Shown here one piece after another: positions 51,426-61,467 of a stretch of 64,000 nt of DNA (position 1 is the stretch's first letter; every line of letters starts with the position of its first letter). Origin of the DNA: Xanthomonas indica (lineage in GTDB: Bacteria; Pseudomonadota; Gammaproteobacteria; Xanthomonadales; Xanthomonadaceae). The notes below the pieces were generated by a model that did no database searches, was not told the DNA's origin, and saw only the letters and a list, made by a program, of their open reading frames with translations. The stretch lies in contig NZ_CP131914.1 in NCBI RefSeq assembly GCF_040529045.1, positions 257,001 through 321,000 on the forward strand, read 5' to 3'. The translations under genes were made by a program, and so were the position numbers.

Positions 51426-52997
51426 TCACCAATCGGTCGGCGCGTAGTCCTTGAGGAACTGGCCCCACACGTGCTCGCCGGTGTTGAAGCCGTGGATGAT
51501 CGGATCGACGATGCGCGCGGCGCCGTCGACGATGTCCAGCGGCGGATGGAAGCGCTCTTCCTGCACCTTGCGCGCGGCGATCTCGGCCGGATCCTCGTCG
51601 GTGACCCAGCCGGTGTCCACGCTGTTCATGTGGATGCCGTCGTTCTGGTAATCGGCCGCAGAGGTGCGGGTCATCATGTTCAACGCGGCCTTGGCCATGT
51701 TGGTGTGCGGATGCCGGGTGGTCTTGAAGTTGCGGTAGAACTGCCCCTCCATCGCCGACACGTTGACGATGTGCTTGTCGCGCTCGGGCGTGCGCAGCAT
51801 CAGCGGCTTGAGCCGCGCGTTGAGGACGAACGGCGCGACCGCGTTGACCAGTTGCGTCTCCAGCAGCTCCACCGACGACACTTCGTCCAGCAGCAGGCGC
51901 CAGGAGTTGCGCCCGCGCAGGTCCACCTGCTGCAGGTCCTGGTCCAGGCGTCCTTCCGGGAACAGGTGCTGCTGGGCGAGCAGGTCGTCGGCCAGCAGCG
52001 GCACCTGCGACAGTTCCGCGGCGCGCAGCAGACCGTCGGCACCGGCGCGTCCATTGCCGGCCCCGGCCGGCAGCGTGTTCCCCCCGGACGGCAGCAGGTC
52101 GGGGCCACGCAGGCCTTCGTACTGGCCCACCAGCCGGCGCACGTGTTCGGGCAGCTCGTGCAGCGCGGCGGTCTCGCCGGCCAGCATGTGCGCGTAGAAC
52201 TGCGGCGGCCGACGCACGGTCTGGCAGGCGTTGTTGACGATGAAATCCAGGCGCGTGCGGGTGGCCAGCAGTTCGCTGCAGAACGCCTCGACGCTGGGCG
52301 TGTGGCGCAGGTCCAGCCCGTACACCTGCAGGCGGTGGCCCCATTCGGCGAAATCCGGCTCCTGCGCGTAGCGCGCCGCCGAGTCGCGCGGGAAGCGCGT
52401 GGTCACGATCAGCTCGGCGCCGGCGCGCAGCAGCTTGAGCCCGGCCTGGTAGCCGATCTTGACCCGGCCGCCGGTGAGCAGCGCCACGCGCCCGCGCAGG
52501 TCCGCGGTCTCGGTGCGCTTGACGTAGTTCAACTCCGCGCAGGGCGGGCACATCTGGTCGTAGAAGTGGTGCAGCTCGGTGTACTTCTGCTTGCACACGT
52601 AGCAGTGGCGCAGTTCGGGCGAGTGCGCTGCCGGCTCGGCCGCCGCGGCCTGCGCGTGGATCAGCGCTTCCGGCGTGTGCGGCGGGAAATAGTTCGGCGT
52701 GCTGAACACCGGCTTGCGCCGCAGCGCGCGGATGCCGGTCTGCGCCAGCAACTCCTCGGCCTTGCGCACCTTCTCCTGGTGGCGCTCGCGCGCCTGTTCC
52801 TTGAGCAGCTTGCGCCGCGCCTTGGGTTCGGGGTTGAAGACCTGGGCGACCACCTGCAGCAGGCGCACCCGCTCGGCCTCCGGCACGGCATCGAGCACGC
52901 GCCGGTCGGCGGCGATGGCCTCGAGCAGGTCCAGGGCGATGCGCAGGCGCTCGGCCAGGGGCAGGTCGTCGGGCGAAACAGGGGCAGTGGCGTTCAA
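51426..52997 (-). CDS. Zinc-ribbon/SDR fusion oxidoreductase
   Basis: 523 residues from TTG 52997. The N-terminal ~140 residues are helical and charged, followed by a zinc ribbon CYVCKQKY..CPPCA (near 165-190). A short-chain dehydrogenase domain then begins with GRVALLTGGRVKIGYQAGLKLL (NAD(P) motif TGGRVKIG), has VNNAC, and later ANMAKAAL-type YxxxK-like region (here HTNMAKAALNMM, so the catalytic Tyr appears replaced by His/Asn). Such proteins are conserved in bacteria and some plants. Activity unknown. Confidence 0.82.
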   Translation of the reverse strand: MNATAPVSPDDLPLAERLRIALDLLEAIAADRRVLDAVPEAERVRLLQVVAQVFNPEPKARRKLLKEQARERHQEKVRKAEELLAQTGIRALRRKPVFSTPNYFPPHTPEALIHAQAAAAEPAAHSPELRHCYVCKQKYTELHHFYDQMCPPCAELNYVKRTETADLRGRVALLTGGRVKIGYQAGLKLLRAGAELIVTTRFPRDSAARYAQEPDFAEWGHRLQVYGLDLRHTPSVEAFCSELLATRTRLDFIVNNACQTVRRPPQFYAHMLAGETAALHELPEHVRRLVGQYEGLRGPDLLPSGGNTLPAGAGNGRAGADGLLRAAELSQVPLLADDLLAQQHLFPEGRLDQDLQQVDLRGRNSWRLLLDEVSSVELLETQLVNAVAPFVLNARLKPLMLRTPERDKHIVNVSAMEGQFYRNFKTTRHPHTNMAKAALNMMTRTSAADYQNDGIHMNSVDTGWVTDEDPAEIAARKVQEERFHPPLDIVDGAARIVDPIIHGFNTGEHVWGQFLKDYAPTDW

Positions 52998-53231
52998 GAC
53001 AGATCCGGGATGGGCAACGGCGAGCCGCGGCAGAGCGCCGGCACGATGCCGACAGGGCAGCACGCAGCCCGGATGCGCCACCTCCCGCCAAGGCGGCGGA
53101 CAGCGGCGGCTCGGGCCGCGGCGGGCCGGAGGAACCGGCCACCCGGGCATTTTCGCCGATCCGGGGCCTGCGATCCACGCGCCGTGCGATCGCCGTGCCC
53201 GGCACCCGCCCAGGAGCCAGGCCGGGACCGC

Positions 53232-53789
53232 TCAGCGCGCCGGTGCGGTCGCGAACTCGCCGCGCTGCAGCCGGGCCACGTCGTTGCCCTGCGCATCCTT
53301 GGCCTGCAGATCGGCGCCCTTGGCCGCGAGTTCCTTCAGCACCTCGGTGCGCTGGAACAGGGCCGCGTACATCGCCGCGGTCTGCCCGGCGTTGTTGCGC
53401 TGGTCCGGCGCGCAATCGGCCTGCATCAGCCGCTTGGCGATGCTCAGTTCGCCCTTGAAGATCGCGCCCATCAGCGCGGTGTTGCCACGCTTGTCCTGCG
53501 CGCAGGGATCGGCACCGGCGCGTAGCAACTGCTCCACCGCCGCCTGCTGCCCGTGGTAGGCGGCCAGAATCAACGCGGTATAGCCCTTGTCGTCGCGGGT
53601 ATCGAGGTCGTAATGGGCACGGATGAATTCGGCCAGCATGTCCTGGCGGCCCTGCCGCGCGGCATCGAAGAAATAGGTGCGCAATTGCGCCTGCACCGCG
53701 GCCGGATCGGGGGCCGCAGGCGCGGCCGGTGCCGCGGCGGCCGTGGCGCTCACCGCCAGACCGAGCAGGAAGAGAACAACACGACGCAT
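53232..53789 (-). CDS. Exported ankyrin-repeat protein (AnkB-like, partner of periplasmic catalase)
   Basis: 185 residues. Signal peptide 1-19 (LFLLGLAVSATAAAA), then four ankyrin repeats: TRDDKGYTALILAAYHGQQAAVEQLL, AQDKRGNTALMGAIFKGELSIAKRLM, QRNNAGQTAAMYAALFQRTEVLKELA, and the partial AKDAQGNDVARL. It lies 61 bp downstream of the periplasmic catalase gene on the same strand. A katB-ankB pair is known in Pseudomonas, where the ankyrin protein supports catalase activity in the periplasm; the same role is inferred here. Confidence 0.85.
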   Translation of the reverse strand: MRRVVLFLLGLAVSATAAAAPAAPAAPDPAAVQAQLRTYFFDAARQGRQDMLAEFIRAHYDLDTRDDKGYTALILAAYHGQQAAVEQLLRAGADPCAQDKRGNTALMGAIFKGELSIAKRLMQADCAPDQRNNAGQTAAMYAALFQRTEVLKELAAKGADLQAKDAQGNDVARLQRGEFATAPAR

Positions 53790-53850
53790 AGTGATCTCCG
53801 CAAGAAGATGCGCGGCGCGGCGATAGCGCCGCCGCCGCGCGTGGGACGCA

Positions 53851-55374
53851 TCAATCCTGCAACTGCGCAGCCAGTTGCTTGACCCGCGCCAGGTCGCCCT
53901 TGGCCACCCGCGCCACGCCGCTGCCGTAGGCCGGATCGGCCTTGTACAGGAACGAGAGCATGATGTGCTTGCTCGCGTCGTCGGTGCCGGCCAGCGATTC
54001 GCCGAAGCTCTGGATCAGGTCCTGCTGCTCCTTCTTGCTGTAGCTGCGGAACAACTCGCCGGCCTGCTTGAAGTTCTGCTCACGCGTGATCTTGGCCTGC
54101 TGGGTGGTGCCGGACAGCGGCAACTGGCTGTAGCGCGCGTTCGGATCCTGCGGCCGCGGGCTGAGCCGGCTCGGCTCGTAGTTCACGCCGCTGCTGGTGC
54201 TGCCGGCGTTCATCGCGCCATCCTGGTTGCCGTTGTTGACCGCCACGCGCGGCCGGTTCACCGGCAGGCTCAGGCCATTGGTGCCGACGCGGTACAACTG
54301 CGTGTCGGCGTAGGAGAAGATGCGCCCCTGCAGCAGGCGGTCTTCCGACGGCTCGATGCCCGGCACCAGGTTGGCCGGCGCCATCGCCACCTGCTCGGTC
54401 TCCTGGAAGAAGTTGTCCACGTTCTTGTTCAACACCATCTGCCCGATCTTGCGCTCGGGCACGCCCGGCCAGATCTTGGTGGCGTCCAGCGGATCGAAGT
54501 CGAACTTGGCCAGATCCTCGGGCGCGAGCACCTGGATGTACAGGTCCCACTTCGGATAGTCGCCACGCTTGATCGCGCCGACCAGGTCATTGGTCAGGTG
54601 GCTGTAGTCCTTGCCCTGCACCGCCACCACCTGCTGCGGATCCAGGTTCTTGAGGCCCTGCAGGCTCTTCCAGTGGAACTTGACGTAGTGCACCTGGCCC
54701 TGCGCGTTGACCAGCTTGTAGGCATGCACGCCGTTGCCGTCCATGAAGCGGTAGCCGGCCGGCGTGCCTTCGTTGGAGTACAGCAGGGTCAGCGTGCGGG
54801 TCGCCTCGGGCACGTGCGAGAAGAAATCGAAGCGGCGCGCATCGTCATCGAGGTTGGTGCGCGGGTCCGGCTTGAACGCGTGCACCATGTCCGGGAACTT
54901 GATCGCGTCGCGGATGAAGAAGGTCGGGAAGTTGTTGCCGACCAGGTCCCAGTTGCCTTCGCTGGTGTAGAACTTGGTGGCGAAGCCGTGCGGATCGCGC
55001 AGCGTTTCCGGCGAATGGTTGCCGTGTACCACCGAGGAGAAACGCACGAACACCGGCGTGGTGGTACCCGGCGCGAACACCTTGGCCTTGCTCAGGTCGG
55101 AGATGTCGGCGGTGGCGGTGAACTCGCCATGCACGCCGGTGCCGCGCGCGTGCACCACGCGCTCGGGGATGCGCTCGCGGTCGAAGCGCTGCAGCTTCTG
55201 GATCAGTTGCACGTCCTGCAGCAGCGTCGGGCCGTTGGGCCCGGCGGTCTGCGAGTTCTGGTTGTCGCCCACCGGTGCGCCGTTGTCGCGGGTGAGCGTG
55301 GACTGTGCGGCGCTGGCCGACAGGATCAGGGAAGGCGACAACAGGACTAGCAACAACAGGGATCCAGGGCGCAT
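53851..55374 (-). CDS. katB: Periplasmic monofunctional haem catalase KatB
   Basis: 507 residues. Signal peptide at 1-22 (LLLLVLLSPSLILSASAA), which marks the exported KatB/clade type rather than KatA/KatE. Catalytic His75 in RVVHARGTGVHG, Asn148 in LVGNNFPTFFIRD, and the haem-ligand Tyr in RIFSYADTQLYRVG. The mature part has the usual small-subunit catalase length. The start ATG 55374 is fixed by the signal peptide. Followed by the ankyrin gene. Detoxifies H2O2, including the plant oxidative burst. I found no clear OxyR box. Confidence 0.95.
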   Translation of the reverse strand: MRPGSLLLLVLLSPSLILSASAAQSTLTRDNGAPVGDNQNSQTAGPNGPTLLQDVQLIQKLQRFDRERIPERVVHARGTGVHGEFTATADISDLSKAKVFAPGTTTPVFVRFSSVVHGNHSPETLRDPHGFATKFYTSEGNWDLVGNNFPTFFIRDAIKFPDMVHAFKPDPRTNLDDDARRFDFFSHVPEATRTLTLLYSNEGTPAGYRFMDGNGVHAYKLVNAQGQVHYVKFHWKSLQGLKNLDPQQVVAVQGKDYSHLTNDLVGAIKRGDYPKWDLYIQVLAPEDLAKFDFDPLDATKIWPGVPERKIGQMVLNKNVDNFFQETEQVAMAPANLVPGIEPSEDRLLQGRIFSYADTQLYRVGTNGLSLPVNRPRVAVNNGNQDGAMNAGSTSSGVNYEPSRLSPRPQDPNARYSQLPLSGTTQQAKITREQNFKQAGELFRSYSKKEQQDLIQSFGESLAGTDDASKHIMLSFLYKADPAYGSGVARVAKGDLARVKQLAAQLQD

Positions 55375-55678
55375 GGCGTCGGCTCGCGTGAAGGGAGCTG
55401 CAGCATGGCGGCAGTGCGGCGCACAGAACATTCGTTCCTTGCAATCGATGCCATCGACGCGGCCAATCATGCACGCGCACTGTGATCGCGACCGTTGCAG
55501 GAGCGCGCATTCCGTTGCAGCGACAGCGCAGCTGCAGCGTCAATCAACGGCGATGCCGGTGCAGATCGGCCGCAAAATGTAGACATGCGCGAAGGGCATC
55601 GGCAGCATCGACACCTGGCGATGCGCTCGCACGCGCACCGCGGCGCGATGCCGCGTCGGCATTGCCGCGATGGCGACG

Positions 55679-56176
55679 CTAGCGCTTCGCGCTCAGCGCG
55701 CGGCTACGATTGGCGAACAGCGCTTGATCGGCACGGCTGTAGGCGTCGCGCTGCACGGCCGCGTCGATCCCGCGCTGGAAGTCGGCGCGGAAGCCCGGCT
55801 CGGTGATGCGCTGGGCGATCAGGAACACCGCGTGCGCCGTCTCGGCGCCGACCGCCTGCGCGTCGGGAAAGCCCTGGCGCCGGATCAGCTCGGTCAGGCG
55901 CTCCTGGCTTTCCTTCTGCGCCATCCGCACCTCGCGCGCGAACGCGCGCAGCGACACGGTATCGTGCTGCAGCCGCTGCGGCGTGTAGTCCCGTTTGAGA
56001 TCGGCGCGCGCCTGCGCGTCGTCGCTGATCAACTGCAGCAGTTGCGTACGGTAGGCCGGATTGGCCGGCGCTGCCGCCGCGGTGTCTTCTGTCGGTGCGC
56101 CTGTCGGCTGCGCCACGGCGATGCCCGCCAGCATGCACAACGCCGCTCCGAACGCCCACTGTCTGGCGATTCGCAT
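55679..56176 (-). CDS. DUF6624-type exported protein
   Basis: 165 residues. Signal peptide 1-22 (ARQWAFGAALCMLAGIAVA). The mature part shows the DUF6624 pattern: LISDDAQARADLKRDYTPQRLQHDTVSLRAF, LTELIRRQGFPDAQAVGAETAHAVFLIAQR. ATG 56176 has a strong GGGGGGGA ribosome-binding site at the right distance. Function unknown. Confidence 0.75.
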   Translation of the reverse strand: MRIARQWAFGAALCMLAGIAVAQPTGAPTEDTAAAAPANPAYRTQLLQLISDDAQARADLKRDYTPQRLQHDTVSLRAFAREVRMAQKESQERLTELIRRQGFPDAQAVGAETAHAVFLIAQRITEPGFRADFQRGIDAAVQRDAYSRADQALFANRSRALSAKR

Positions 56177-56322
56177 GATCATTCCCCCCCCTGTCGCCCG
56201 CGATACTAGACCAGCGCGCGCGGCCTGTCCGCGCTGCGGCGGCAACCGCACGGCATCGCCGCCACTGCGATGCCGACTTGGCGCACGGCGTCACATCGCC
56301 AGCCCAACCGGCGTCACATCCG

Positions 56323-58452
56323 TTAGCCGATCACCCGCTTGAACGGCGGCAACGCATCGATGATGCGTTTGCCGTAGCGCTTGGTCAGCAGCCGCGAATC
56401 GAGAATGATCACGCGGCCGTGGTCGTCGGCGGTGCGGATCAGGCGGCCGGCGAACTGGGTCAGGGTGCGCAGCGCGTGCGGCACCGCGATCAGGTTGAAG
56501 GCGTTGAGGCCGCGGCTCTCGAACCATTCGCCGAGCGTGGCGGTCTGCGGATCGGTCGGCACCGCGAACGGCACCTGGGTGATGACCACCGTGGTGCAGG
56601 CCTCGCCTGGCAGGTCCAGGCCCTCGCCGAAGGAATTGAGGCCGAACAGCACCGAGCCTTCGCCGGCGGCGATGCGGCGCATGTGCTCGCCGATCATCTG
56701 CGACTTGGAGCCATCACCCTGCACGAGCACGCGGTTGCGCTGCGCGATCGGCAGCAGGTCGGCCACCTTGAGCATCTTCCAGCGCGAGGTGAACAGCACG
56801 ATCGAGCCCTTGCCCCAGTCCAGCTCGCGCACCAGGTAGCGCGCCACCTCGCGCGGATGGCCCTCGCGGTCGTCCGGCGCCACCGGGAACGCCGGCACGA
56901 TCAGTTCGGCCTGGTTGGGCAGGTCGAACGGCGAGGACAGCGACACCATCTCGGCATGCGCGGGCAGGCCGTTGTCGATCGCCAGCGCCTGGAAATCGCC
57001 GCCGCCGGTGAGCGTGGCCGAGGTCAGCACGGCCGCGTCCACCTCGCTCCACAGCAGCGAGCGCAGCACCTGCGCCGCCGACACCGGCGAGCAATGGCAG
57101 ATCAGGTCGGCATCGCGCGAGGCGGTGATCCAGCGCGCCATCGGCGGCTGCCCGTCCTGGTCCTCGCGGCGCCAGCCCAGCCACAGCGCGTACTGCTGCT
57201 CGACCATCTCCAGGGCCATGCCCAGGTTGCGCTGCAGGCGCTCCTTGGCCGCATCCTCCTGCTTGGACTTGGCCGCCATCTGGTGCGCGGCCTGCACCCA
57301 GTTCAGCAGCGCCCCGGTGTCCTGCGCCTGCGCGTCGATCAGCGGCTTCCAGTCCTCGGGCAGGCGACCGTTGGGCGCGCGCCACATCGGTTCGTCCTGG
57401 CCCGGCTCCGGCACCCACACCCGCTCGATCTCGGCGCGGAACGCCTTCAGGCCCTTGGCCACCTGCGCGGCCAGTTCGACCGCCTCGTTGGGCAACTGGT
57501 TGCCGATGCGGTCCTTGTCGGCCAGCCGGTAGGCGGCGCCGACCAGCGCCTGCAGGCGGCCGGTGCGCCGCGCCATCTCGTCCAGTGGCAGATTGGCCGC
57601 GCCCTGGTCGATGGCGACGCCGGCGATGTGGTGGCCCTCGTCGAGCACCAGCAGCATGTCCGACGGCGGCGCGATCAGCGGCTGGCCGTTGTCGCTGTCG
57701 CCCAGCGACAGCGCCGACAGCAGCAGGGCGTGGTTGGTGACCACGATCTGCGCATCGCGCACCTCGCCGCGCGCCTTCAGCACCGGGCACTGCACCGCGA
57801 ACGAGCAGCGCCGGCCGGCGCAACCGGCGGCATTGGTGGTGATGCGCGCGCGCAGCGAAGGCGGCACCGGCTCCGGCGCGGCGTCCAGGTCGCCGTTCCA
57901 GGTCCTGTCGGCATAGGCCTTGGCCAGCGCCCGCGCCTGTTCGGCCTCGGCCGGGCTCAGCGGGCGGTCGTACAGCGGCGCCTCGTCCTCGAACATGCTG
58001 TCCTGCGCGGCTTCGCCATGCAGCTCGGCCACGTTGCGCGTGCACAGGTAACGGGTGCGGCCCTTGGCCAGGGCCACCGTGGCCTCCAGCCCGGTCGCCT
58101 TGAGGAAGGCCGGGATGTCGCGCTCGACCAGCTGCGACTGCAACGCCACCGTGCCAGTGCTGATCACCAGCTTCTTCTTGCTGGCCAGTGCGATCGGCAC
58201 GCCGGCGGTCAGATAGCCCAGGCTCTTGCCGACGCCGGTGGGCGCCTCGGCCACGCCCACCCCGCCGGACGTCCCCAGCGCGCGCGAGACCACGCCGATC
58301 ATCTGGCTCTGCGCGCGGCGCACGCGGAAGCCCGGCGTATTGGCCTGCAGCTTGGCGTAGGCATCGCGGATGGCCAGCTTGACCGGTTCGGTGAGCTGGC
58401 GCGGGGACGGGCCGGACGCGGGCGGCGTCGACGGCGAAGGGGACTCGGTCAT
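56323..58452 (-). CDS. dinG: ATP-dependent DNA helicase DinG
   Basis: 709 residues, an XPD-like Fe-S superfamily 2 helicase, 5'-3', that resolves R-loops and other structures. Motifs: Walker A APTGVGKSLGY (near residues 70-80), the four Fe-S cysteines (YLCTRN, and NAAGCAGRRCSFAVQC), DEAH-box variant LDEGHH, and C-terminal helicase motif FGLNSFGEGLDLPGE with RLIRTADDHGRVIILDSR. In E. coli it is LexA-regulated; no SOS box was clearly seen here. Confidence 0.95.
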   Translation of the reverse strand: MTESPSPSTPPASGPSPRQLTEPVKLAIRDAYAKLQANTPGFRVRRAQSQMIGVVSRALGTSGGVGVAEAPTGVGKSLGYLTAGVPIALASKKKLVISTGTVALQSQLVERDIPAFLKATGLEATVALAKGRTRYLCTRNVAELHGEAAQDSMFEDEAPLYDRPLSPAEAEQARALAKAYADRTWNGDLDAAPEPVPPSLRARITTNAAGCAGRRCSFAVQCPVLKARGEVRDAQIVVTNHALLLSALSLGDSDNGQPLIAPPSDMLLVLDEGHHIAGVAIDQGAANLPLDEMARRTGRLQALVGAAYRLADKDRIGNQLPNEAVELAAQVAKGLKAFRAEIERVWVPEPGQDEPMWRAPNGRLPEDWKPLIDAQAQDTGALLNWVQAAHQMAAKSKQEDAAKERLQRNLGMALEMVEQQYALWLGWRREDQDGQPPMARWITASRDADLICHCSPVSAAQVLRSLLWSEVDAAVLTSATLTGGGDFQALAIDNGLPAHAEMVSLSSPFDLPNQAELIVPAFPVAPDDREGHPREVARYLVRELDWGKGSIVLFTSRWKMLKVADLLPIAQRNRVLVQGDGSKSQMIGEHMRRIAAGEGSVLFGLNSFGEGLDLPGEACTTVVITQVPFAVPTDPQTATLGEWFESRGLNAFNLIAVPHALRTLTQFAGRLIRTADDHGRVIILDSRLLTKRYGKRIIDALPPFKRVIG

Positions 58453-58519
58453 CCCGACATTTTCTCACGTCCCGTCGCAAGGACTGAAACGCGGGAACTG
58501 AACGGCGCGCCGTGCCGCC

Positions 58520-58897
58520 TTACGGCGCCGGCGGCGCGGCCTTGCGCGGCAGCGCCAGCCACAGCGCGCGCAGCAGCAACCCCAGGCCGACCACGTACAG
58601 CGCATCGTCCAGCAGATGCACCAGCGCATAGACGCCCGGATGCCTGGCGCGGAACTGGCCGTCGATCAGGGCCGCCCAACTCAGCACCGCGTCCAACAGC
58701 CGCGGCAGGAGCGCGCCCACCAGCAACACCGTCAGCCCGAGCCGTGCCCGGGTGCGCGCGCGGCCCGGCGCCAGCCGTGGGAGCAGCAGCAGGGCGATCA
58801 GCGGCAGCAGCAGGCGCGCCAGCAGGCCGAGCGCGCCGGTCAGTGCGCTCACGTCCAGCACCGGGTACAGCCCCATCGCCAGCATGGCGCCCTCCAT
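58520..58897 (-). CDS. Hypothetical membrane protein
   Basis: 125 residues, about three to four hydrophobic helices (residues 17-43, 50-72, 88-115). Start ATG 58897. It lies 22 bp downstream of the next small membrane protein gene and may be co-transcribed. No family recognised. Confidence 0.6.
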   Translation of the reverse strand: MEGAMLAMGLYPVLDVSALTGALGLLARLLLPLIALLLLPRLAPGRARTRARLGLTVLLVGALLPRLLDAVLSWAALIDGQFRARHPGVYALVHLLDDALYVVGLGLLLRALWLALPRKAAPPAP

Positions 58898-58919
58898 GGG
58901 CCAGGCCCGTCGGCGTCGG

Positions 58920-59264
58920 TCAGTGCGGCGCCGCCACGCGCGGCGGCAGGGCGAAGCGCAGCGCCAGCACCACCAGCAGCATGCCCACCGCGAGTATCAG
59001 CGCGGCGACGAAGCTGACGATGCCGAGCATGCTCGAGACCGACGAGTAGCTATGGCCTTGGGAAATCAGCCACATCGGCACGAACGACATCGCCGTCCCC
59101 AGGCCCAAGGCCAGCAGCAGGATCGCCAGCCCGCAGATGCCCAAGGTGCGCGCACGGCCAGGACGGCGCGTGAACAGCAGCGCCAGACCGACCACATAGA
59201 CCAGCAAGAGCGGCAACTGCGTCAGCAGTCGCGTCAGCACTTGCAGCATCAACGATTCGTCCAT
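58920..59264 (-). CDS. Hypothetical membrane protein
   Basis: 114 residues, three TM helices (residues ~10-28, 38-62, 72-102). Start ATG 59264 (MDESLMLQVLTRLLTQLP). Positioned between aroE and the previous small membrane protein, on the same strand. No known domain recognised. Confidence 0.62.
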   Translation of the reverse strand: MDESLMLQVLTRLLTQLPLLLVYVVGLALLFTRRPGRARTLGICGLAILLLALGLGTAMSFVPMWLISQGHSYSSVSSMLGIVSFVAALILAVGMLLVVLALRFALPPRVAAPH

Positions 59265-59301
59265 GCGTTTACTCCCGGATGGATGGCGGAGGCGACGTCT
59301 T

Positions 59302-60150
59302 TCAGTCGGCGCTGACCAGCACTGCGTCTCGCTCGCGCAGCGCGGCATACACCGGATCGGTCTCCGGGCGCACGCCATGCCATGCCTCGAAGCTCTCGGC
59401 GGCCTGTTCCACCAGCATGCCCAGGCCGTCCACGGTGTCGCGACACCGCGCCGCGCGCGCCCAGGCCAGGAATGCGATCGCGACCTCGCCGTAGTTCAGG
59501 TCCACCGCCAGGGTCATGCTGTTGATCAGCGACAGCGGCAGGGTGAAGCTGGCGGCCGGATCGCGGCCGATGGTGGTGGCGTTGACGATCAGTTCGAAAT
59601 CGCCCAGCTCGCGCAGGTCTTCCCAATAGCGCGAGATCGCGCGCGCCGGCTCGCCCAGCGCATCGACCAGCGCGTCGGCGCGTTCCGGCGCGCGGTTGAC
59701 CACCACCAGCTGCTGCACGCCGGCGTCCAGCAGCGCCGGCGCCACGCCGCGCGCGGCGCCGCCGGCGCCCAGCAGCAACGCGCGGCGACCGCGCAGGTCC
59801 AGGCCGTTGCGGCCGGTCAGGTCGCGTACCAGGCCGGCACCGTCGGTGTTGTCGCCGTGCCACTGGCCATCGCGATAGCTGAGCGTGTTGACCGCACCGG
59901 CGGACTGCGCGCGTGCGCTGTGCACCAGACTGAGCGCGAACGCGGCTTCCTTCAGCGGCAGGGTCACGTTGGCGCCGACGCCACCGGCCGCGGCGAAGGC
60001 GGCCAGCGCCGCGGCGAACCCGTCGGCCTGGACGTCGATCGCCTCGTACTGCAGGGCGATGCCGGTCTGCTTGGCGAAGGCGGCGTGGATGCGCGGCGAC
60101 AGCGAATGGGCGACGGGATGGCCGAACACGGCAAAACGGGAGTTGGGCAT
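59302..60150 (-). CDS. aroE: Shikimate dehydrogenase AroE
   Basis: NADPH-dependent reduction of 3-dehydroshikimate to shikimate in the cytosolic aromatic biosynthesis pathway. 282 residues. Family motifs: [20 protein letters not shown] (substrate Ser), [11 protein letters not shown] (catalytic Lys), [11 protein letters not shown] (catalytic Asp), Rossmann [14 protein letters not shown] and the NADP-type [10 protein letters not shown]. The end [12 protein letters not shown] is typical. ATG 60150 is the usual start ([12 protein letters not shown]). Biosynthetic; not part of the exported qui set. Confidence 0.95.
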   Translation of the reverse strand: MPNSRFAVFGHPVAHSLSPRIHAAFAKQTGIALQYEAIDVQADGFAAALAAFAAAGGVGANVTLPLKEAAFALSLVHSARAQSAGAVNTLSYRDGQWHGDNTDGAGLVRDLTGRNGLDLRGRRALLLGAGGAARGVAPALLDAGVQQLVVVNRAPERADALVDALGEPARAISRYWEDLRELGDFELIVNATTIGRDPAASFTLPLSLINSMTLAVDLNYGEVAIAFLAWARAARCRDTVDGLGMLVEQAAESFEAWHGVRPETDPVYAALRERDAVLVSAD

Positions 60151-60190
60151 GGAGCGCTCGTTGGTTGTTTTAGACTGGCGGCGACATTCC

Positions 60191-61093
60191 ATGGAATCCC
60201 TCATGCGGACCCCTGCCCTGCCGCTCGCGCTGGCCGCGAGTTTACTCTGCGCGCCGTGTGCGTTCGCGCTTTCCGAATTCGGCATCGAGGGCATGGGGGT
60301 AGTGTCGACCGCCGCCGACGAGACCCGCGCGAGCGTGTCGCCCGACGGCCAGCGCATCGTCTGGGCCAGTCCCGACCGCGCCGGCGGGCCCGGCGACGGC
60401 GACCTGTGGCAGGCGGTGCTGCGCGACGGGCGCTGGCGCGACCCGCAACCGCTGCCGGCGCCAGTGAACTCGCCGAACCAGGACAGCGACCCGTTCTTCA
60501 GCGCCGACGGCCGCTGGCTGTACTTCGCCTCCGATCGTCCCGGCGGCCACGGCGGCAGCGACCTGTACCGTGCGCCGGTGCTGGCCGACGGCGGCTACGG
60601 CGCGCCGCAGAACCTGGGCGCGGCAGTGAATTCGGCGGGCGACGAACGTGCGCCGGCCCTCTCGCTGGACGGCACGCGGCTGCTGTTCGCCAGCGATGGC
60701 CATGGCGGCGCCGGCGGCCTGGACCTGTTCGTGGCGCGCCTGGACGGCCAGGGGTTCGTGCGCCCGCAGGCGCTGGCCGGGGTCAACAGCGCCGACGACG
60801 AAAGCGACGCCGCCTGGCTGGGCGACGGCCGCGCGCTGCTGTTCGCCCGTGCGCATGGCAGCGCGCGCAGCCAGGTGCTGCTGGCGCAATGTGCCGGCGG
60901 CCGCTACGCGGACCCGCAGCCGCTGGCGCTGTCGTTCAACGGCAGCGATGGCCACACCGCCGGCGCCGTAGTGGACGCATCCAAGCCGGGCGAACTGCTG
61001 TTGTCCGGCAGCACCCGCGCGCCGAAGGCCGGCAAGCGCGACCTGTACCGGATCAAGGCGCCGGCGGCGACCGGCAGCGGCGACTGCATGTAA
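60191..61093 (+). CDS. PD40/TolB-like beta-propeller exported protein
   Basis: 300 residues. Signal peptide (residues 5-27: [21 protein letters not shown]). The mature part has five to six WD40-like (PD40) repeats of the form SxDG--(L/I)-(F/V)-(A/S)[71 protein letters not shown]. Probably a periplasmic binding or scaffold protein. Divergent from aroE across a 40-bp gap, so the promoters overlap. Confidence 0.85.
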   Translation: MESLMRTPALPLALAASLLCAPCAFALSEFGIEGMGVVSTAADETRASVSPDGQRIVWASPDRAGGPGDGDLWQAVLRDGRWRDPQPLPAPVNSPNQDSDPFFSADGRWLYFASDRPGGHGGSDLYRAPVLADGGYGAPQNLGAAVNSAGDERAPALSLDGTRLLFASDGHGGAGGLDLFVARLDGQGFVRPQALAGVNSADDESDAAWLGDGRALLFARAHGSARSQVLLAQCAGGRYADPQPLALSFNGSDGHTAGAVVDASKPGELLLSGSTRAPKAGKRDLYRIKAPAATGSGDCM

Positions 61094-61263
61094 GCGGGTT
61101 GCGCGGCGACGCGACGCACGCGGCAATTGGTCGAGCGCAGTCGCGCAGGTTCGCCGAAGGAGTGCGGTGGCGGCAGGCACGCCGTCCGGCGACCACGCCC
61201 GGGCGTTTCCGGGATGCCCGGGCCGCTGCCATGCCGTCGGGCAAGCGACGTAAGAAAAGGCCG

Positions 61264-61289
61264 TTGTGGGAGGACTTCAGTCCGGACGC
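61264..61289 (-). repeat. Xanthomonad short palindrome, copy 4 (degenerate, inverted)
   Basis: ttgtgggaggacttcagtccgg has one base lost relative to the copies at 5437, 5604 and 37699. Confidence 0.7.
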
Positions 61290-61441
61290 TTGGCACCTGG
61301 GCGCATCCCCTCTGCGCTTGCCGCAACCGAAGCCCTGCTCCAACAACGCGCTCTACCGCAGTCAGCGAGACACCCCGTGGTCTTGCACGAGCGCATTTCG
61401 CCCTTTTTTGCAGAAACGGCCGCGACGTACATTCCCGGGTG

Positions 61442-61467
61442 CCGGTCGCGGCTGACGCCGCTCCTAC
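61442..61467 (-). repeat. Single arm of the palindrome seen at 2539-2608
   Basis: ccggtcgcggctgacgccgc-tcctac matches the right arm at 2583-2608 with one or two changes. No second arm is near. Confidence 0.7.
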
